From Mucilaginibacter sp. PAMC 26640 (GTDB lineage Bacteria > Bacteroidota > Bacteroidia > Sphingobacteriales > Sphingobacteriaceae), in assembly GCA_001596135.1 (NCBI GenBank), contig CP014773.1:3038001-3102000 (forward strand): a stretch of 64,000 nucleotides of DNA, in the 5' to 3' direction. The first letter of the stretch is position 1. Each line of letters starts with the position of its first letter. The position numbers and the translations under genes were made by a program. Below, in pieces: positions 39,826-49,428 of this stretch. The notes below the pieces were generated by a model. The model was given only the letters and a program-made list of their open reading frames with translations. It made no database searches and was not told where the DNA came from.

Positions 39826-40846
39826 ATTGACCCAATATTCGCATGGTGCTGGTTGCGGCTGTAAGATCAGCCCGGCTATCCTTGACAAGATACTGCATAG
39901 CCCAATTATAGCAAGGCCAGATACGAACCTTTTAGTTGGCAATGATAAACGTGATGACGCGGCAGTTTTAGATCTGGGTAATGGTAGTGCCCTGATTTCA
40001 ACCACAGACTTTTTTATGCCTATCGTGGATGATGCTTATGATTTCGGCCGTATCGCTTCTGCTAATGCCATCAGCGATGTATATGCGATGGGTGGCAAAC
40101 CCATATTGGCCATTGCTATTTTGGGCTGGCCTATTGATAAGTTACCGCCGGAAGTGGCGCAAAAAGTATTGGAAGGTTCACGGGCTATTTGCGCAGAAGC
40201 GGGTATCACTTTAGCCGGAGGCCATAGCATTGATTGCCCGGAACCGGTATTCGGTTTGGCTGTAAGTGGGATGGTTGATATCCCAAATCTCAAACAAAAT
40301 TCGACGGCTACCGCTGGTTGCCGTTTATATCTGACCAAACCTTTGGGAGTCGGCATTTTATCTACCGCGCAAAAACGTGGCGTGTTGCTGCCTGAAGATG
40401 CCGCTGTTGCTTTAAAGAGCATGACCACGCTCAATAAATTGGGCGAAGTTTTTGGTAAGATGGCGTTTGTAACAGCCATGACCGACGTAACCGGTTTTGG
40501 TTTATTGGGGCACCTTTCGGAAATGTGTGAAGGCAGCGGTTTGTCCGCTGTAATTAGTTTTGATCAAGTACCGGTCATCCCCTCCCTGAAATATTACCTC
40601 GATCAAAATTGTCTCCCTGGTGGCACTCAACGCAATTGGAACAGCTACGGCGAAAAAATCGGTCCGCTAACAGAACATCAAAAATATATTTTGGCCGATC
40701 CGCAAACCAGCGGAGGATTATTGGTAGCCGTTGCCGAAGAAAGTGCCATTGAATTCGAGTCTACATTGCGAATGCTCGGGTATAACCTTAGCCCTATCGG
40801 CTTCCTGACAGATGACGCTCTTGGATCATTGATCACCATAACGTAA
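39806..40846 (+). CDS. selD: selenide, water dikinase SelD
   Basis: A 346-residue enzyme that makes selenophosphate from selenide and ATP. The N-terminal GAGCGCK carries the essential Cys17 and Lys20, in the same place as in E. coli SelD, so it is a Cys form, not a selenoprotein. Glycine-rich ATP-binding features and a C-terminal AIRS-like domain ([13 protein letters not shown]) are present. It overlaps mnmH by 20 bases and provides its substrate. Confidence 0.95.
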   Translation: MDTQIIKLTQYSHGAGCGCKISPAILDKILHSPIIARPDTNLLVGNDKRDDAAVLDLGNGSALISTTDFFMPIVDDAYDFGRIASANAISDVYAMGGKPILAIAILGWPIDKLPPEVAQKVLEGSRAICAEAGITLAGGHSIDCPEPVFGLAVSGMVDIPNLKQNSTATAGCRLYLTKPLGVGILSTAQKRGVLLPEDAAVALKSMTTLNKLGEVFGKMAFVTAMTDVTGFGLLGHLSEMCEGSGLSAVISFDQVPVIPSLKYYLDQNCLPGGTQRNWNSYGEKIGPLTEHQKYILADPQTSGGLLVAVAEESAIEFESTLRMLGYNLSPIGFLTDDALGSLITIT

Positions 40847-41507
40847 GCGTTATCTAATTAATATCTTGCCTTTCTAAAACTATAGAACAGGAAGTTTTGC
40901 CTGGTTTGAAAAGGGGGTATTAAGATCCTTATTGATATAGCGAATCTTTTTAAAATCTCTTTGTAACTGGCTTGTTAACTGGCTCTCCGTATATTTTTTG
41001 ATCGGCAGGCCGCTGCATTAACCCGGGCAGTTTTCAGAAAAGGTGCCGACCTCCCTATAATTATGGATAGCCCTGCCTGCGATCCGTAGATGATTCGCGA
41101 TCTGCCTTTTACTGGCGAGAAAATGAAAAGTTGCCCGTTAATGCCACGGGTCAAAATGTTCATACGTTTTGAATATCAGTGATTACTTAATCAATTCACT
41201 TTTATCACCTAATTTGGCTTTGGCTTTTTGTATAGCGGCGGCTGATATGTCCCGTGGGTGATTTCATAAAGCACTCTTTTAAAAGAGAATGTAACAGGTT
41301 ATTGTCCCTGCCACCAATGTTAATGATACTGGCCTTTTAGCTGCTGAAAACCGGGAATAAAATCAAGGGATGATACGGAACCGCTTGCGTTCAGTTAACC
41401 TGATTGCGACTTTTCCGGATTTAAACATCATCCCAATCCGCTTTTTGACTATCTTTCATGGATTAACCTCATATTTACAGTTTAAGAGTCTTCATAATGA
41501 TCATCAA
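40847..41507. other. interval without a recognised gene
   Basis: A plus-strand run near 41007-41090 looks slightly protein-like (ALTRAVFRKGADLPIIMD and then a stop) and may be a relic, but I cannot assign it. Nothing else is recognisable before the rhodanese gene. Confidence 0.35.
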
Positions 41508-41978
41508 ATGAAATTACTATTAACCATTTGTAGCCTTCTAATTGCCGGGTTGTGGTCATCCACAATATTGGCGCAAACATCCCCGGTAGGTGTGCCATCT
41601 ACACTGAATAATTATCCCTGGACGAACAATGAATTAATGGAACCTGCGGATTTGGGTGTTTACTTAAAGGCACCCCCGGCTAAATGGCCAATGATTTTAA
41701 ATATCGGCGCAGTCGAAGATATAAAAGGGGCTGAACACATCGGCGCGGTTAGCAAAGATGAAAATATGAAGTTGCTGAAAAACACTGTTGCTGCGCTGCC
41801 TAAAAACGCCGTCCTCGTGATTTATTGCGGTTGCTGCCCGTTTACTAAATGCCCGAACATCAGGCCCGCTTTCCTAGAATTAAAAAAAATGGGATTTACG
41901 CGTGTTAGATTACTAAACCTACCTGTCAACCTGCAAACCAATTGGGTTGCTAAAGGTTACCCATTGGCAGGAAAGTGA
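41508..41978 (+). CDS. exported rhodanese-like protein
   Basis: A 156-residue protein from the ATG at 41508, which starts directly on a signal peptide (MKLLLTICSLLIAGLWSS...LAQ); the open frame reaches further up but has no signal there. A rhodanese fold follows with active-site loop YCGCCPFTKCPN, which has several cysteines. It should be periplasmic and handle sulphane sulphur or act in thiol chemistry; the exact role is unknown. Confidence 0.8.
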   Translation: MKLLLTICSLLIAGLWSSTILAQTSPVGVPSTLNNYPWTNNELMEPADLGVYLKAPPAKWPMILNIGAVEDIKGAEHIGAVSKDENMKLLKNTVAALPKNAVLVIYCGCCPFTKCPNIRPAFLELKKMGFTRVRLLNLPVNLQTNWVAKGYPLAGK

Positions 41979-42423
41979 TTGAATATACCTTAGGATGACC
42001 GTGTGCAAGTACTAATTTAAAATAATGAGTCAAACTCTAAGGTCAGTATCGTTTCCCAACGCCTTGAAGTTTCTTGCCTCGTATTAGAAATCCATCCTTT
42101 CTCGATATTCGATATTCCGAAATCTACCAGCCTGCTGAGGCACGCTTTTACCAAGGTTTGACTGGTCTTGCTGTCGAACCAGTTCCGCCGGTAGCGGTCG
42201 GACATGGCGTTGGCTGCCGACTTGATTAAGGAATTAGATCGCGTTCCTTTATGATCTCGGATTCTGCTTGCTTCAGTTAGATTTTTTAAAAAGAAGAGCT
42301 ACCGGCGAAAACAACGCTTTATCAATGAAAAAATAGATCTTAAAATTTAGTTTTCTAAATATTCTGGAAATGGCAAAACTCTTTTACGCTCATTTGTTCA
42401 TTTTAATAAGAAATAAAGAAGCA
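41979..42423. repeat. diverged copy of the Gfo/Idh/MocA upstream region
   Basis: From about 42024 (GAGTCAAACTCTAAGG) to the ATG at 42424 this region aligns piecewise with 49036-49428 (GAGTCAAACTGTG, TTGGTCTTGCTG, AAAACTCTTTTACGCTCgTTTGTTCATTT). It is the promoter side of a duplicated gene. The duplicate continues into the following relic. Confidence 0.55.
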
Positions 42424-42594
42424 ATGGACAATAATGAGCTAACTGGCAACAGTTCCAGAAAACGATTTTATAAATGGCGGGGCTAACGATAGCCGGAAGT
42501 GCCATGACTGGAATTAATCCTCAAAGCGGAGCCCATGCGCAATCGCCCAACAGCCAACTCGAACGTTTACCTGCCACGCAGGATGACTCTATTG
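42424..42594 (+). pseudogene. N-terminal remnant of a Gfo/Idh/MocA oxidoreductase
   Basis: The first 57 codons of the intact gene at 49429 are repeated here at high identity (MDNNELTGNSSRKRF, GINPQSgAHAQSPNSQ, ERLPATQDD), but an indel near 42470 breaks the frame and the similarity ends near 42594. The catalytic domain is absent. Confidence 0.8.
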
Positions 42595-42826
42595 TAACAC
42601 AGGTTGTTAAACAAACAATTTCTCATTATTGCCGAATAATTGTTTGGCAGTCCGAGGGTTGAAGGCAATATTCGGCTAAGTAAATACATCTTAAAGGGTA
42701 ATAAACGCGGACTTCAAGTTAAGGCAGAAGCATACCTAGCCATTCGAACTCGCTATCGTATTCCTTTTTCTGCAACTGATTGGAATGGAAATTGTAATAT
42801 CCAGTCGAATGATAAATTGGATAGAG

Positions 42827-43891
42827 ATGGTGCAAAAGAAAAATGGTTTGCGAACATTAGCTGCAAGGTGGAAGATTTTGATTGGCATAATAGCGGTGTT
42901 AACGGTCATTCGTATAATGTTGCCGGGGCTCGTTAAAAATTATGTGAACAAGAAACTGGATGCTTTACCCGGTTATCATGGCCATGTTGATGATATTGAT
43001 ATCGCTTTGTTCCGTGGTGCTTACGTTATAAAGGGCTTGGTTCTCGCTAAAAAAACGGATACCCCTAAATACCCGTTCTTAGCTATCAGCCGCACAGACC
43101 TGTCAATTGAGTGGAAGGCACTTCTGCGGGGTAAACTTGTTGGAGAAGTAGAAATGCAGCGGCCGGCGATCCATATTATTGCCGCCACAGAAGATATAGA
43201 TAAAGAACCCTCACGCCAAAGCTGGACACAAACTATCGATGCGCTTATGCCGATGAAAGTCAACCGCCTGATCGTCACAAACGGAAGGTTCTCTTACCTG
43301 GATGCTAAAACTGACCTCCATATTAACAACATGAACCTTACGGCCCTTAACCTGCGCAATGTTGCCTCTGCTCCAGCTGCTTTACCGTCCACAATAAATC
43401 TTACTGGAAATACTATTGGAGGTGGTCAACTTAAAGCGGATATGAAAGCTAATGTGATCAAAGAAATCCCTGACTTTAATTTAAACATGCGCCTTAATGG
43501 AGCAGACCTTACCGCGTTGAATAGCTTTTTAAAAGAACATGTTAAGTTTGACATTTACCGCGGGACAATTGACCTTTATGGAGAACTGAAAATGACCGAC
43601 GGCGAGTTTATAGGTTATGTAAAACCATTTATAAAAAACCTAAAAGTTTTAGATATTAAGAAAGACATCAAGAAAAAAGGCGGCATTCTTAATGTGGTGA
43701 AAAAAGCTGTTGTGGGCCTTTTTGCCAAAGCGGTTGAAAATCCTAAAACCCATAAAATAGCTACTAAAGTGCCCATTAAAGGTAATATCAAGAATCTAAA
43801 AACCGATGGTTGGAAAACTTTTGTGGGCGTTTTAAAAAATGCTTTTGTTAAGGCGTTTAAGCAAGGCATAGACAGCGAGGTGAATAATTAA
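42827..43891 (+). CDS. DUF748/AsmA-like membrane-anchored protein
   Basis: A 354-residue protein from the ATG at 42827. A single transmembrane helix near residues 15-35 (ILIGIIAVLTVIRIMLPGLV) is followed by a beta-rich periplasmic part (KKLDALPGYHGHVDDIDIAL, VNRLIVTNGRFSYLDAK) typical of DUF748/AsmA-like proteins, which belong to a group implicated in envelope lipid traffic. The C-terminus is Lys-rich (DIKKDIKKKGG). It is not in an operon with its neighbours. Confidence 0.8.
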   Translation: MVQKKNGLRTLAARWKILIGIIAVLTVIRIMLPGLVKNYVNKKLDALPGYHGHVDDIDIALFRGAYVIKGLVLAKKTDTPKYPFLAISRTDLSIEWKALLRGKLVGEVEMQRPAIHIIAATEDIDKEPSRQSWTQTIDALMPMKVNRLIVTNGRFSYLDAKTDLHINNMNLTALNLRNVASAPAALPSTINLTGNTIGGGQLKADMKANVIKEIPDFNLNMRLNGADLTALNSFLKEHVKFDIYRGTIDLYGELKMTDGEFIGYVKPFIKNLKVLDIKKDIKKKGGILNVVKKAVVGLFAKAVENPKTHKIATKVPIKGNIKNLKTDGWKTFVGVLKNAFVKAFKQGIDSEVNN

Positions 43892-43980
43892 TTGCAAGTT
43901 TAGAGGTAGCGTTTTAATAGGGTTTGCTTGTTACGAATGAAACTCCAATATTAACCTTCTTTTTTGCCGATCCAGGCAAT

Positions 43981-44658
43981 TTACTTACTCAGCCTGGCCA
44001 GAAAGGTGGACCCTAATCCAGGCGTAGATTTGACATTAATCGTACTGTTTAAAAGGTATAATAAATCTTTGACGGTAGACAATCCAATGCCTGACCCTTG
44101 CTTGCCAAACCGGTCTTTAATGTTAAGGGTAACGTTATTATCAAAGATCTTGTCCAGAGAGGCGCAAGGGATACCCATACCGTTATCCTCTACAACGAGT
44201 TCGTAGAAGTCGGAATTGTCTTTAAAACTTATTTGTATAAGCCCAATATCCTTATTGTTGTAGCGAATTGTATTATTTAACAGATTCATCAGGATCTGCT
44301 CAAAGGCGATAAGCGAAAACTTAATAGTATGTTGCACTTCCGGAAGTGCAACACCAACATTGTCTGGAATCACTAACAATTTCAGCACTTTATCAATTAA
44401 ACCATTTACTTCGAGTTCCTGCCTTTTTTCCAGCAATAATGAGGGGTCTTTGGAATAAGTCATCATCTCATTTATCAATTCAAACATGTTGTCCGTTGCT
44501 GCGATATTGAGATTAACCAGCCGGATGCAACTTTCATGTTGCGGTTATTCAGGTCGTAACCTCAGTGCCTGGGAAATCAGTTTTATACTGCTCAAAGGAT
44601 TTTTCAAATCATGCGCAGCCATAGGTGCAAACTTTTGAATTAGCACATTAGCGTTCAT
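43981..44658 (-). pseudogene. sensor histidine kinase fragment with in-frame stop
   Basis: From 44658 the minus strand reads MNANVLIQKFAPMAAHDLKN (the His-box region of a HisKA domain), then an in-frame TAA at 44545-44547. It continues in the same frame through NMFELINEMMTYS, LMNLLNNTIRYN, VVEDNGMGIP and GSGIGLSTVKDLL, a complete HATPase. The input domain is missing. One nonsense codon separates the phosphorylation and ATP-binding domains, so the protein is inactive unless the stop is read through or restarted. Confidence 0.75.
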
Positions 44659-44737
44659 CAGTTCCTGATTTCAAAAGCAGATCTACGCTTTTAAAATATT
44701 TTAATCAGTAATTAAAGCAGGACTTGAAAAGTATAGG

Positions 44738-46003
44738 TTATGCTGCACTTTCTTTAGCCACTTGTTTATTCGTGCCGGTCTCACGGATAAAGAAGCATAA
44801 GATCAATGCCATCGTAATCACAGAAAGCAGGAATAATCCGGCCGACTGAAAATGTGCCTCTTTGTTTATAGCTAATGAAAGGGTCTTACCAAAATAAGAT
44901 GCGAAAACAGGGCCGAGGCATGATGTAACGCCAAAAGTAATAAAGTTTATGCCGCCTGTCGCGCTGCCTTTTACTTCGTACGGGTTAGCTTCTTTGATCA
45001 TGGTATAAGGGATCATTGCTGCTCCTGATGCTATCCCGAATAACAACATGCTGATCAGAGCGGGAACCGCATTAGGCAAGAAAAATAATTGCAGAAAGCA
45101 ACCGAGCATTACAAGACTTCCACCAATTAAAACTGGTTTACGTTGCCCCAGCCTGTCTGATATAAACCCAAGTAACGGACAGCCGATCACCCAGCCCATC
45201 GGGACCATTGCATTTATAACGACCGCTGCGGATCTTTCTGTGCCTCTGTCACTGATGAAAAAGGAGATGGCCCAGGTCATCGCAAAAACGGTTGTCGGTA
45301 CAAAAAGTAAACCGGAGATCAGCCCGCTCATATAAGATTGCGGGTTACTAAAAACGATCTTATAGGGAAGCAGCACATTCCGCGAATCCGCCCCTGATGC
45401 CGGCAAGGTTTCTTCTCTGGGCGTAGTAAAGAGCAACATCATAGAGATCAGCCCACAAGCAACACCCACTATTAACTAAAAAGTCTGCACAGGTAACCCA
45501 TTTTGAATGAGTGGCCCTGTGATAAATTGTCCGGATGATCCGCCCAGCATGCCCATACATTGAGTGAAGCCGATAGCGGTGGCAATATATTTAGCGGCAA
45601 AGCCATGCGCGGCAAGATAAACGCAGCCGGTGAAAGAAAAAGCGCTGCCTGCTCCTTGCAGTAACCTGCCGGCATAGCCGCTTGACAATCCTGACATGGA
45701 AAAAAGCAAACAACCTAAGCATAAAATACCGGCACCTATTGAGATAGGATATTTAGCGCCGTAGCGGTCATAAGCAACACCGGCGAGCAAACTGGCTAAA
45801 GCATAAGTGTAATAGTAAGCGCCAAGTATAGAGCTGATCTCGTAAGCCGATAAATTGAATGCATTTGAAAGTTCCCCGATCATTACTGCCGGAGATGAGC
45901 GGATGGCGTACTGAAGAAGATAAAACACACATCCCAGTGCCCATGATATGATAAACCCGTGTTTTAGTTTTTTGTCAAATCCAGCCCCGATAGCGGCGCT
46001 CAT
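44738..46003 (-). pseudogene. MFS transporter interrupted by an in-frame amber codon
   Basis: Together the two halves make a normal 12-helix major facilitator of about 421 residues: an N-half with GAYYYTYALASLLAGVAYDR and YGAKYP, and a C-half with GFISDRLGQRKPVLIGG. The frame is continuous, but a TAG (45476-45478 on the minus strand) sits where a Trp codon would fit, between PVQTF and LIVGVACG. The start at 46003 overlaps the dehydrogenase stop by 4 bases (ATGA), so the two were one operon. The substrate is unknown, perhaps a hydroxy acid given the partner. Confidence 0.8.
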
Positions 46004-46986
46004 GACTTGACCACATTGAGCAATGGTGAACCTGCCGCAAAGCAATCTGCATTTAAAAAAGTGGTTTCGGCTATTTGCTGCATGGCCTCCCTCGTGAAAA
46101 ATCCCTGATGAGAGGTTATTAATACATTGGGGAATGAGATCAATCGTGCGATAAGATCATCCTGAATGATATCGCCAGATAGATCATGGAAGAAAAGTGC
46201 CGATTCCTGTTCGTAAACATCAAGTCCGAGATAGCCAAGCTGGCCAGATTTCAATGCTTCAATAACGTCAGCTGATGCTACCAGTGCGCCCCTGCTTGTA
46301 TTGATGAGCATAGCACCTTTTTTGAATAGCTTTAGCGTTTCCTGATTGATCATATGTTTCGTGTCGGCTGAAAGCGGGCAATGTAAAGACACGATTTCGG
46401 CATCGCAAAGCGCCTCCTTCAAATCTCCATAGATTAGACCATCGGCTATTAATGTTTTATCCGGAAAAGGATCATAGGCGATCACCTCGCATCCAAATCC
46501 TTTAAGGATCTTGTAGAAAGCTTTTCCGACGTTGCCTGTTCCAATCAGCGCAACCTTGCACCCGTGCAAATTAAATCCCATCAGTTTTTCCAGGGAGAAG
46601 TTCCCTTCCCTGATCCGGTTATAGGCTTTATGTGTCTTGCGGTTCAGGGTAAGTATCATGGCCATTGCATGTTCTGCGACAGCCTCTGGAGAATAGGCAG
46701 GTACTCTTAAAATCTTAATGTCGTATTCGCGTGCGGCATCAAGATCAACATTATTAAAACCGGCGCACCGCAACAGCAGTAGTTTGATGCCATTTTGTTT
46801 TAAGGCGCTCAGTATCTCGCGGTCGGCCTTGTCGTTGACAAATACGCATAATGCATCAAAATCCTTGGTAAGTGCTACGTTCTGGAGGTTCAATGCCTGT
46901 GCAAAGAAAACGAGTTCATGGCCGGTATTGTATTTTTCAAGAAATTCCTGATCATAGGCGCAGGTACTAAAAACAGCAATTCTCAT
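46000..46986 (-). CDS. D-isomer-specific 2-hydroxyacid dehydrogenase (D-lactate dehydrogenase-like)
   Basis: A 328-residue NAD-dependent dehydrogenase. The Rossmann motif GTGNVGKAF is at about 150-158. The catalytic Arg lies in NTSRGALV, a Glu near GLDVYEQES, and the catalytic His in TSHQGFFT. Sequence pattern and length match fermentative D-lactate dehydrogenases of the LdhA kind, interconverting pyruvate and D-lactate. It is followed, with a 4-base overlap, by the broken MFS gene. Confidence 0.9.
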   Translation of the reverse strand: MRIAVFSTCAYDQEFLEKYNTGHELVFFAQALNLQNVALTKDFDALCVFVNDKADREILSALKQNGIKLLLLRCAGFNNVDLDAAREYDIKILRVPAYSPEAVAEHAMAMILTLNRKTHKAYNRIREGNFSLEKLMGFNLHGCKVALIGTGNVGKAFYKILKGFGCEVIAYDPFPDKTLIADGLIYGDLKEALCDAEIVSLHCPLSADTKHMINQETLKLFKKGAMLINTSRGALVASADVIEALKSGQLGYLGLDVYEQESALFFHDLSGDIIQDDLIARLISFPNVLITSHQGFFTREAMQQIAETTFLNADCFAAGSPLLNVVKS

Positions 46987-47450
46987 ATGTATTAGGCGTT
47001 TCCGGTAAGGTAGTCATATTATAACGGTAAACATGAACAATTAAGTTTCTGCTCTAAACTTGTTATGTCTTGGGGATTTTAAAGCGGCACATTTTGTTCT
47101 GTTTAACTAGTAGGACAAAGCTAATTCATCTGTTGAAAGCAACGATTTATATGCAACAAAATGAATTGCTTTTACTTATTGGTAATACATGAATTTAAAA
47201 GATAAAGATGAATCGATAGGTGTTGTAAGCGATAATTCTACATTGGTTGTAGGAAAGGAGAGATTCTACCCATTACTAATATAATGCCCATTCACAGTGA
47301 TTTAGGCCTGAAAAATGTAACTTAAAAAAAGAATGACGAAAGGAGGAAATTTATTATCCTTTAGTTTAAGTATTGATCCTCTGTTATTTAAGTTTAATTT
47401 ACGCTATAGTTGTTAACTTCAAGTTGAATGGTTTTCAACTTTTTTTTGAA
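46987..47450. other. non-coding interval
   Basis: AT-rich spacer between the dehydrogenase gene and the AraC relic. No gene or RNA was recognised; it should hold the dehydrogenase promoter. Confidence 0.4.
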
Positions 47451-47858
47451 ATGCCTTTAACGGGACTGACTGGCGAGGAAAGGGTGGGTGCAGGGATTTT
47501 AGCAGATGACGGTCGTTTTAATAGCCTTTGAGAAGAATTAGCAGGCCTGCTTATTACTGTAGAAAGATTGAGTTTATTGAAGCAGTCAGCCATTGGTTTG
47601 CTAAAAGAAAATGATCAGGTGGTATAGACGGTGATCGGCAACCTGAACCAGTTTTTCAACCCATGTGTTGACCCGGTAAATGCCATAGCGGCTGACACCC
47701 GTCTTTCGGAAAGAAGTATTCAGCTTAAGTTTCAAAAGAATACGGGCTATTCTGTTAAAGAGCTTCTCCGCTTTTTGCGCTTTAAAGAAGTCATCGCCTA
47801 TATCCTTTGGCTTTTCAATAGAGTCCGGCAGAAGATATTTGCCGAGGTATTAGAATGA
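47451..47858 (+). pseudogene. AraC-family regulator remnant with two in-frame stops
   Basis: One frame from ATG 47451 reads MPLTGLTGEERVGAGILADD, a TGA (47529), EELAGLLITVERL, a TAG (47625), and then the first half of an AraC HTH (IAADTRLSERSIQLKFQKNT, GYSVKELLRFLRF) before unrelated sequence. The frame is kept across both nonsense codons, and the second HTH helix pair is missing. Confidence 0.65.
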
Positions 47859-47897
47859 ATAGCCAAATGCCTAATTATCGATCTTCCTTGGATGCAA

Positions 47898-48078
47898 TCA
47901 TCTGTTATAAACAAAAGTGCCCTTCATGAGCAGAGGATCAAAGATAATTTTCTTCAGAAAGCGGGCATAGGTTAGCAGGAAGCTTTTTCGATGATGGAAG
48001 CCACTAGCCCATAACCGTTATTAATATATTTGACCTGTTTCCCCGCGCCAAATAGAAGTGGCTGCGTAAGCCTGTTAA
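47898..48078 (-). pseudogene. serine hydrolase (beta-lactamase-related, class C type) remnant
   Basis: The minus strand reads PLLFGAGKQVKYINNGYGLV and ASIIEKAS, then, after a stop and a frameshift, YARFLKKIIFDPLLMKGTF. This is the Y-x-N region and following helix of PF00144-type serine hydrolases (Y-I-N here). Both ends of the gene are gone. Confidence 0.6.
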
Positions 48079-48246
48079 AGATAATTATGATATCGTCATT
48101 GAGAGCGAGTTATTACGTTGCGCCGTCGCCGAACGATAACTTTGAAACGGAAAATGACAATTTAGGCCCAAATGGTGATGTGCAGGAGAATCTGAAGCGT
48201 GCAGAACCATGCAAAGATGAAAATCCGTGCGAGCGCCCGGTTGCCT

Positions 48247-48929
48247 AATAGCCTCACCATTTGGTGTAATTTTGTGTTTGGGCAGGTGGACTTTTAGAAA
48301 ATCCCGTTCCTTTTCCGTAATGGTATCAGGGAAGTTTTTGCGGATATGGGCTTCGGCTTCTGTCAAAACATCATTAATGGATTTCGTCAGCATCCTGATT
48401 TTCGGCTCAGGAATTTTTCCGGCTATAGAAAAAGGCGAGAGTTTTGCGGCGTAAGGATCTCGTCTGTATAGGCATTACCTAACCCTGCACCACCTTTCCC
48501 TCCTGCAAAACAGTTTTAATAGGTTTCATTATCCCCTTAAGTGCTTGATTTAGGTACCCTTCACGCATATGCAAAGCGTCGGGAACTTTTGATATTTCCG
48601 GATCGAGGGATAGTATAACCGCTTTTTGCCAATCAGTAATAGCCAGCCCGGTACCATCTGAAAACAGCAACTCAGCGATTGTAAACTTGTTTTCGTGCTT
48701 GCCTTCGTACCATAGCATAGATCCATATAGCATCAACTGCAGGCTTAAAACGTGGTGATTCGCAAATTTAAAATATATTTACTTGCCTATCCGGTTGATA
48801 GCAATGTGCTTATGCTTTTCAAGCGCGTCTTTAAATGCAGCTTCTGGCAATTTTAGCCTCCGAAGGACAAGAATGCTGATGTCGGTTAAGGTTTTACCGA
48901 CCAACCGGTCAGCAAGGTTAGTGCAAAAT
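48247..48929 (-). pseudogene. truncated duplicate of the Fpg/Nei-like glycosylase gene
   Basis: Matches 19870-20554 almost base for base, with scattered substitutions and two single-base deletions (AAAGG to AAGG near 48454; CCCCTG to CCCTG near 48483) that break the frame. About 26 bases of the 5' end and 63 bases of the 3' end of the original are absent, so it has neither start nor stop. The copy is abruptly joined to unrelated sequence on both sides. Confidence 0.92.
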
Positions 48930-49428
48930 TACGGTGCTATAGCCGAAGCATTCTTAAAACGTGATCTGGCAACTGTTACCGTGAATTTTTTAAGAGATTA
49001 ATTTGGTCGACCCGGCACATATCTTACCAAAAACGATGAGTCAAACTGTGCGTTCATTATCATTTTTAACGCACTTAAAGATCTTTCCTGATCTTAAAGA
49101 GCTGTCATTTCTCTTTATTATAATTACGAATTTATTTGCCTGCTGGGTATATCTTTAATAGCTTTTGATTGGTCTTGCTGCCCTACAGGTGAGATCAGGA
49201 AGTTCATTAGTTGCATGGCTGTTAACTCGTCGATAGCTCAGTAGCCGTGCCTGGTGATGATAGTAACTGCGTGCTTAAATTAGTTTTTTAAAAGCAGAGC
49301 TATCTGTGAAAATAATGGTTTATTATTAAACGATAATATTCTCAAAAAATAATAGTTTTTTAAATATTGTGAAAAGGCAAAAACTCTTTTACGCTCGTTT
49401 GTTCATTTGAATAATATATGCAGAACAA
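48930..49428. other. upstream region of the Gfo/Idh/MocA gene
   Basis: It begins with a short tail of an unidentified plus-strand gene (YGAIAEAFLKRDLATVTVNF to a stop near 49001), then the segment that is duplicated at 42024-42423. No intact gene. The block from AAAACTCTTTTACGC to the ATG is the best-kept part in both copies and probably holds the promoter. Confidence 0.45.

Noticed and set aside
40036..40479. 147-codon minus-strand ORF inside selD
   Set aside because: Antisense shadow of selD, whose motifs are complete.
42640..42936. 98-codon ORF before the DUF748 gene
   Set aside because: It overlaps the DUF748 start in another frame and shows no family features; probably chance.
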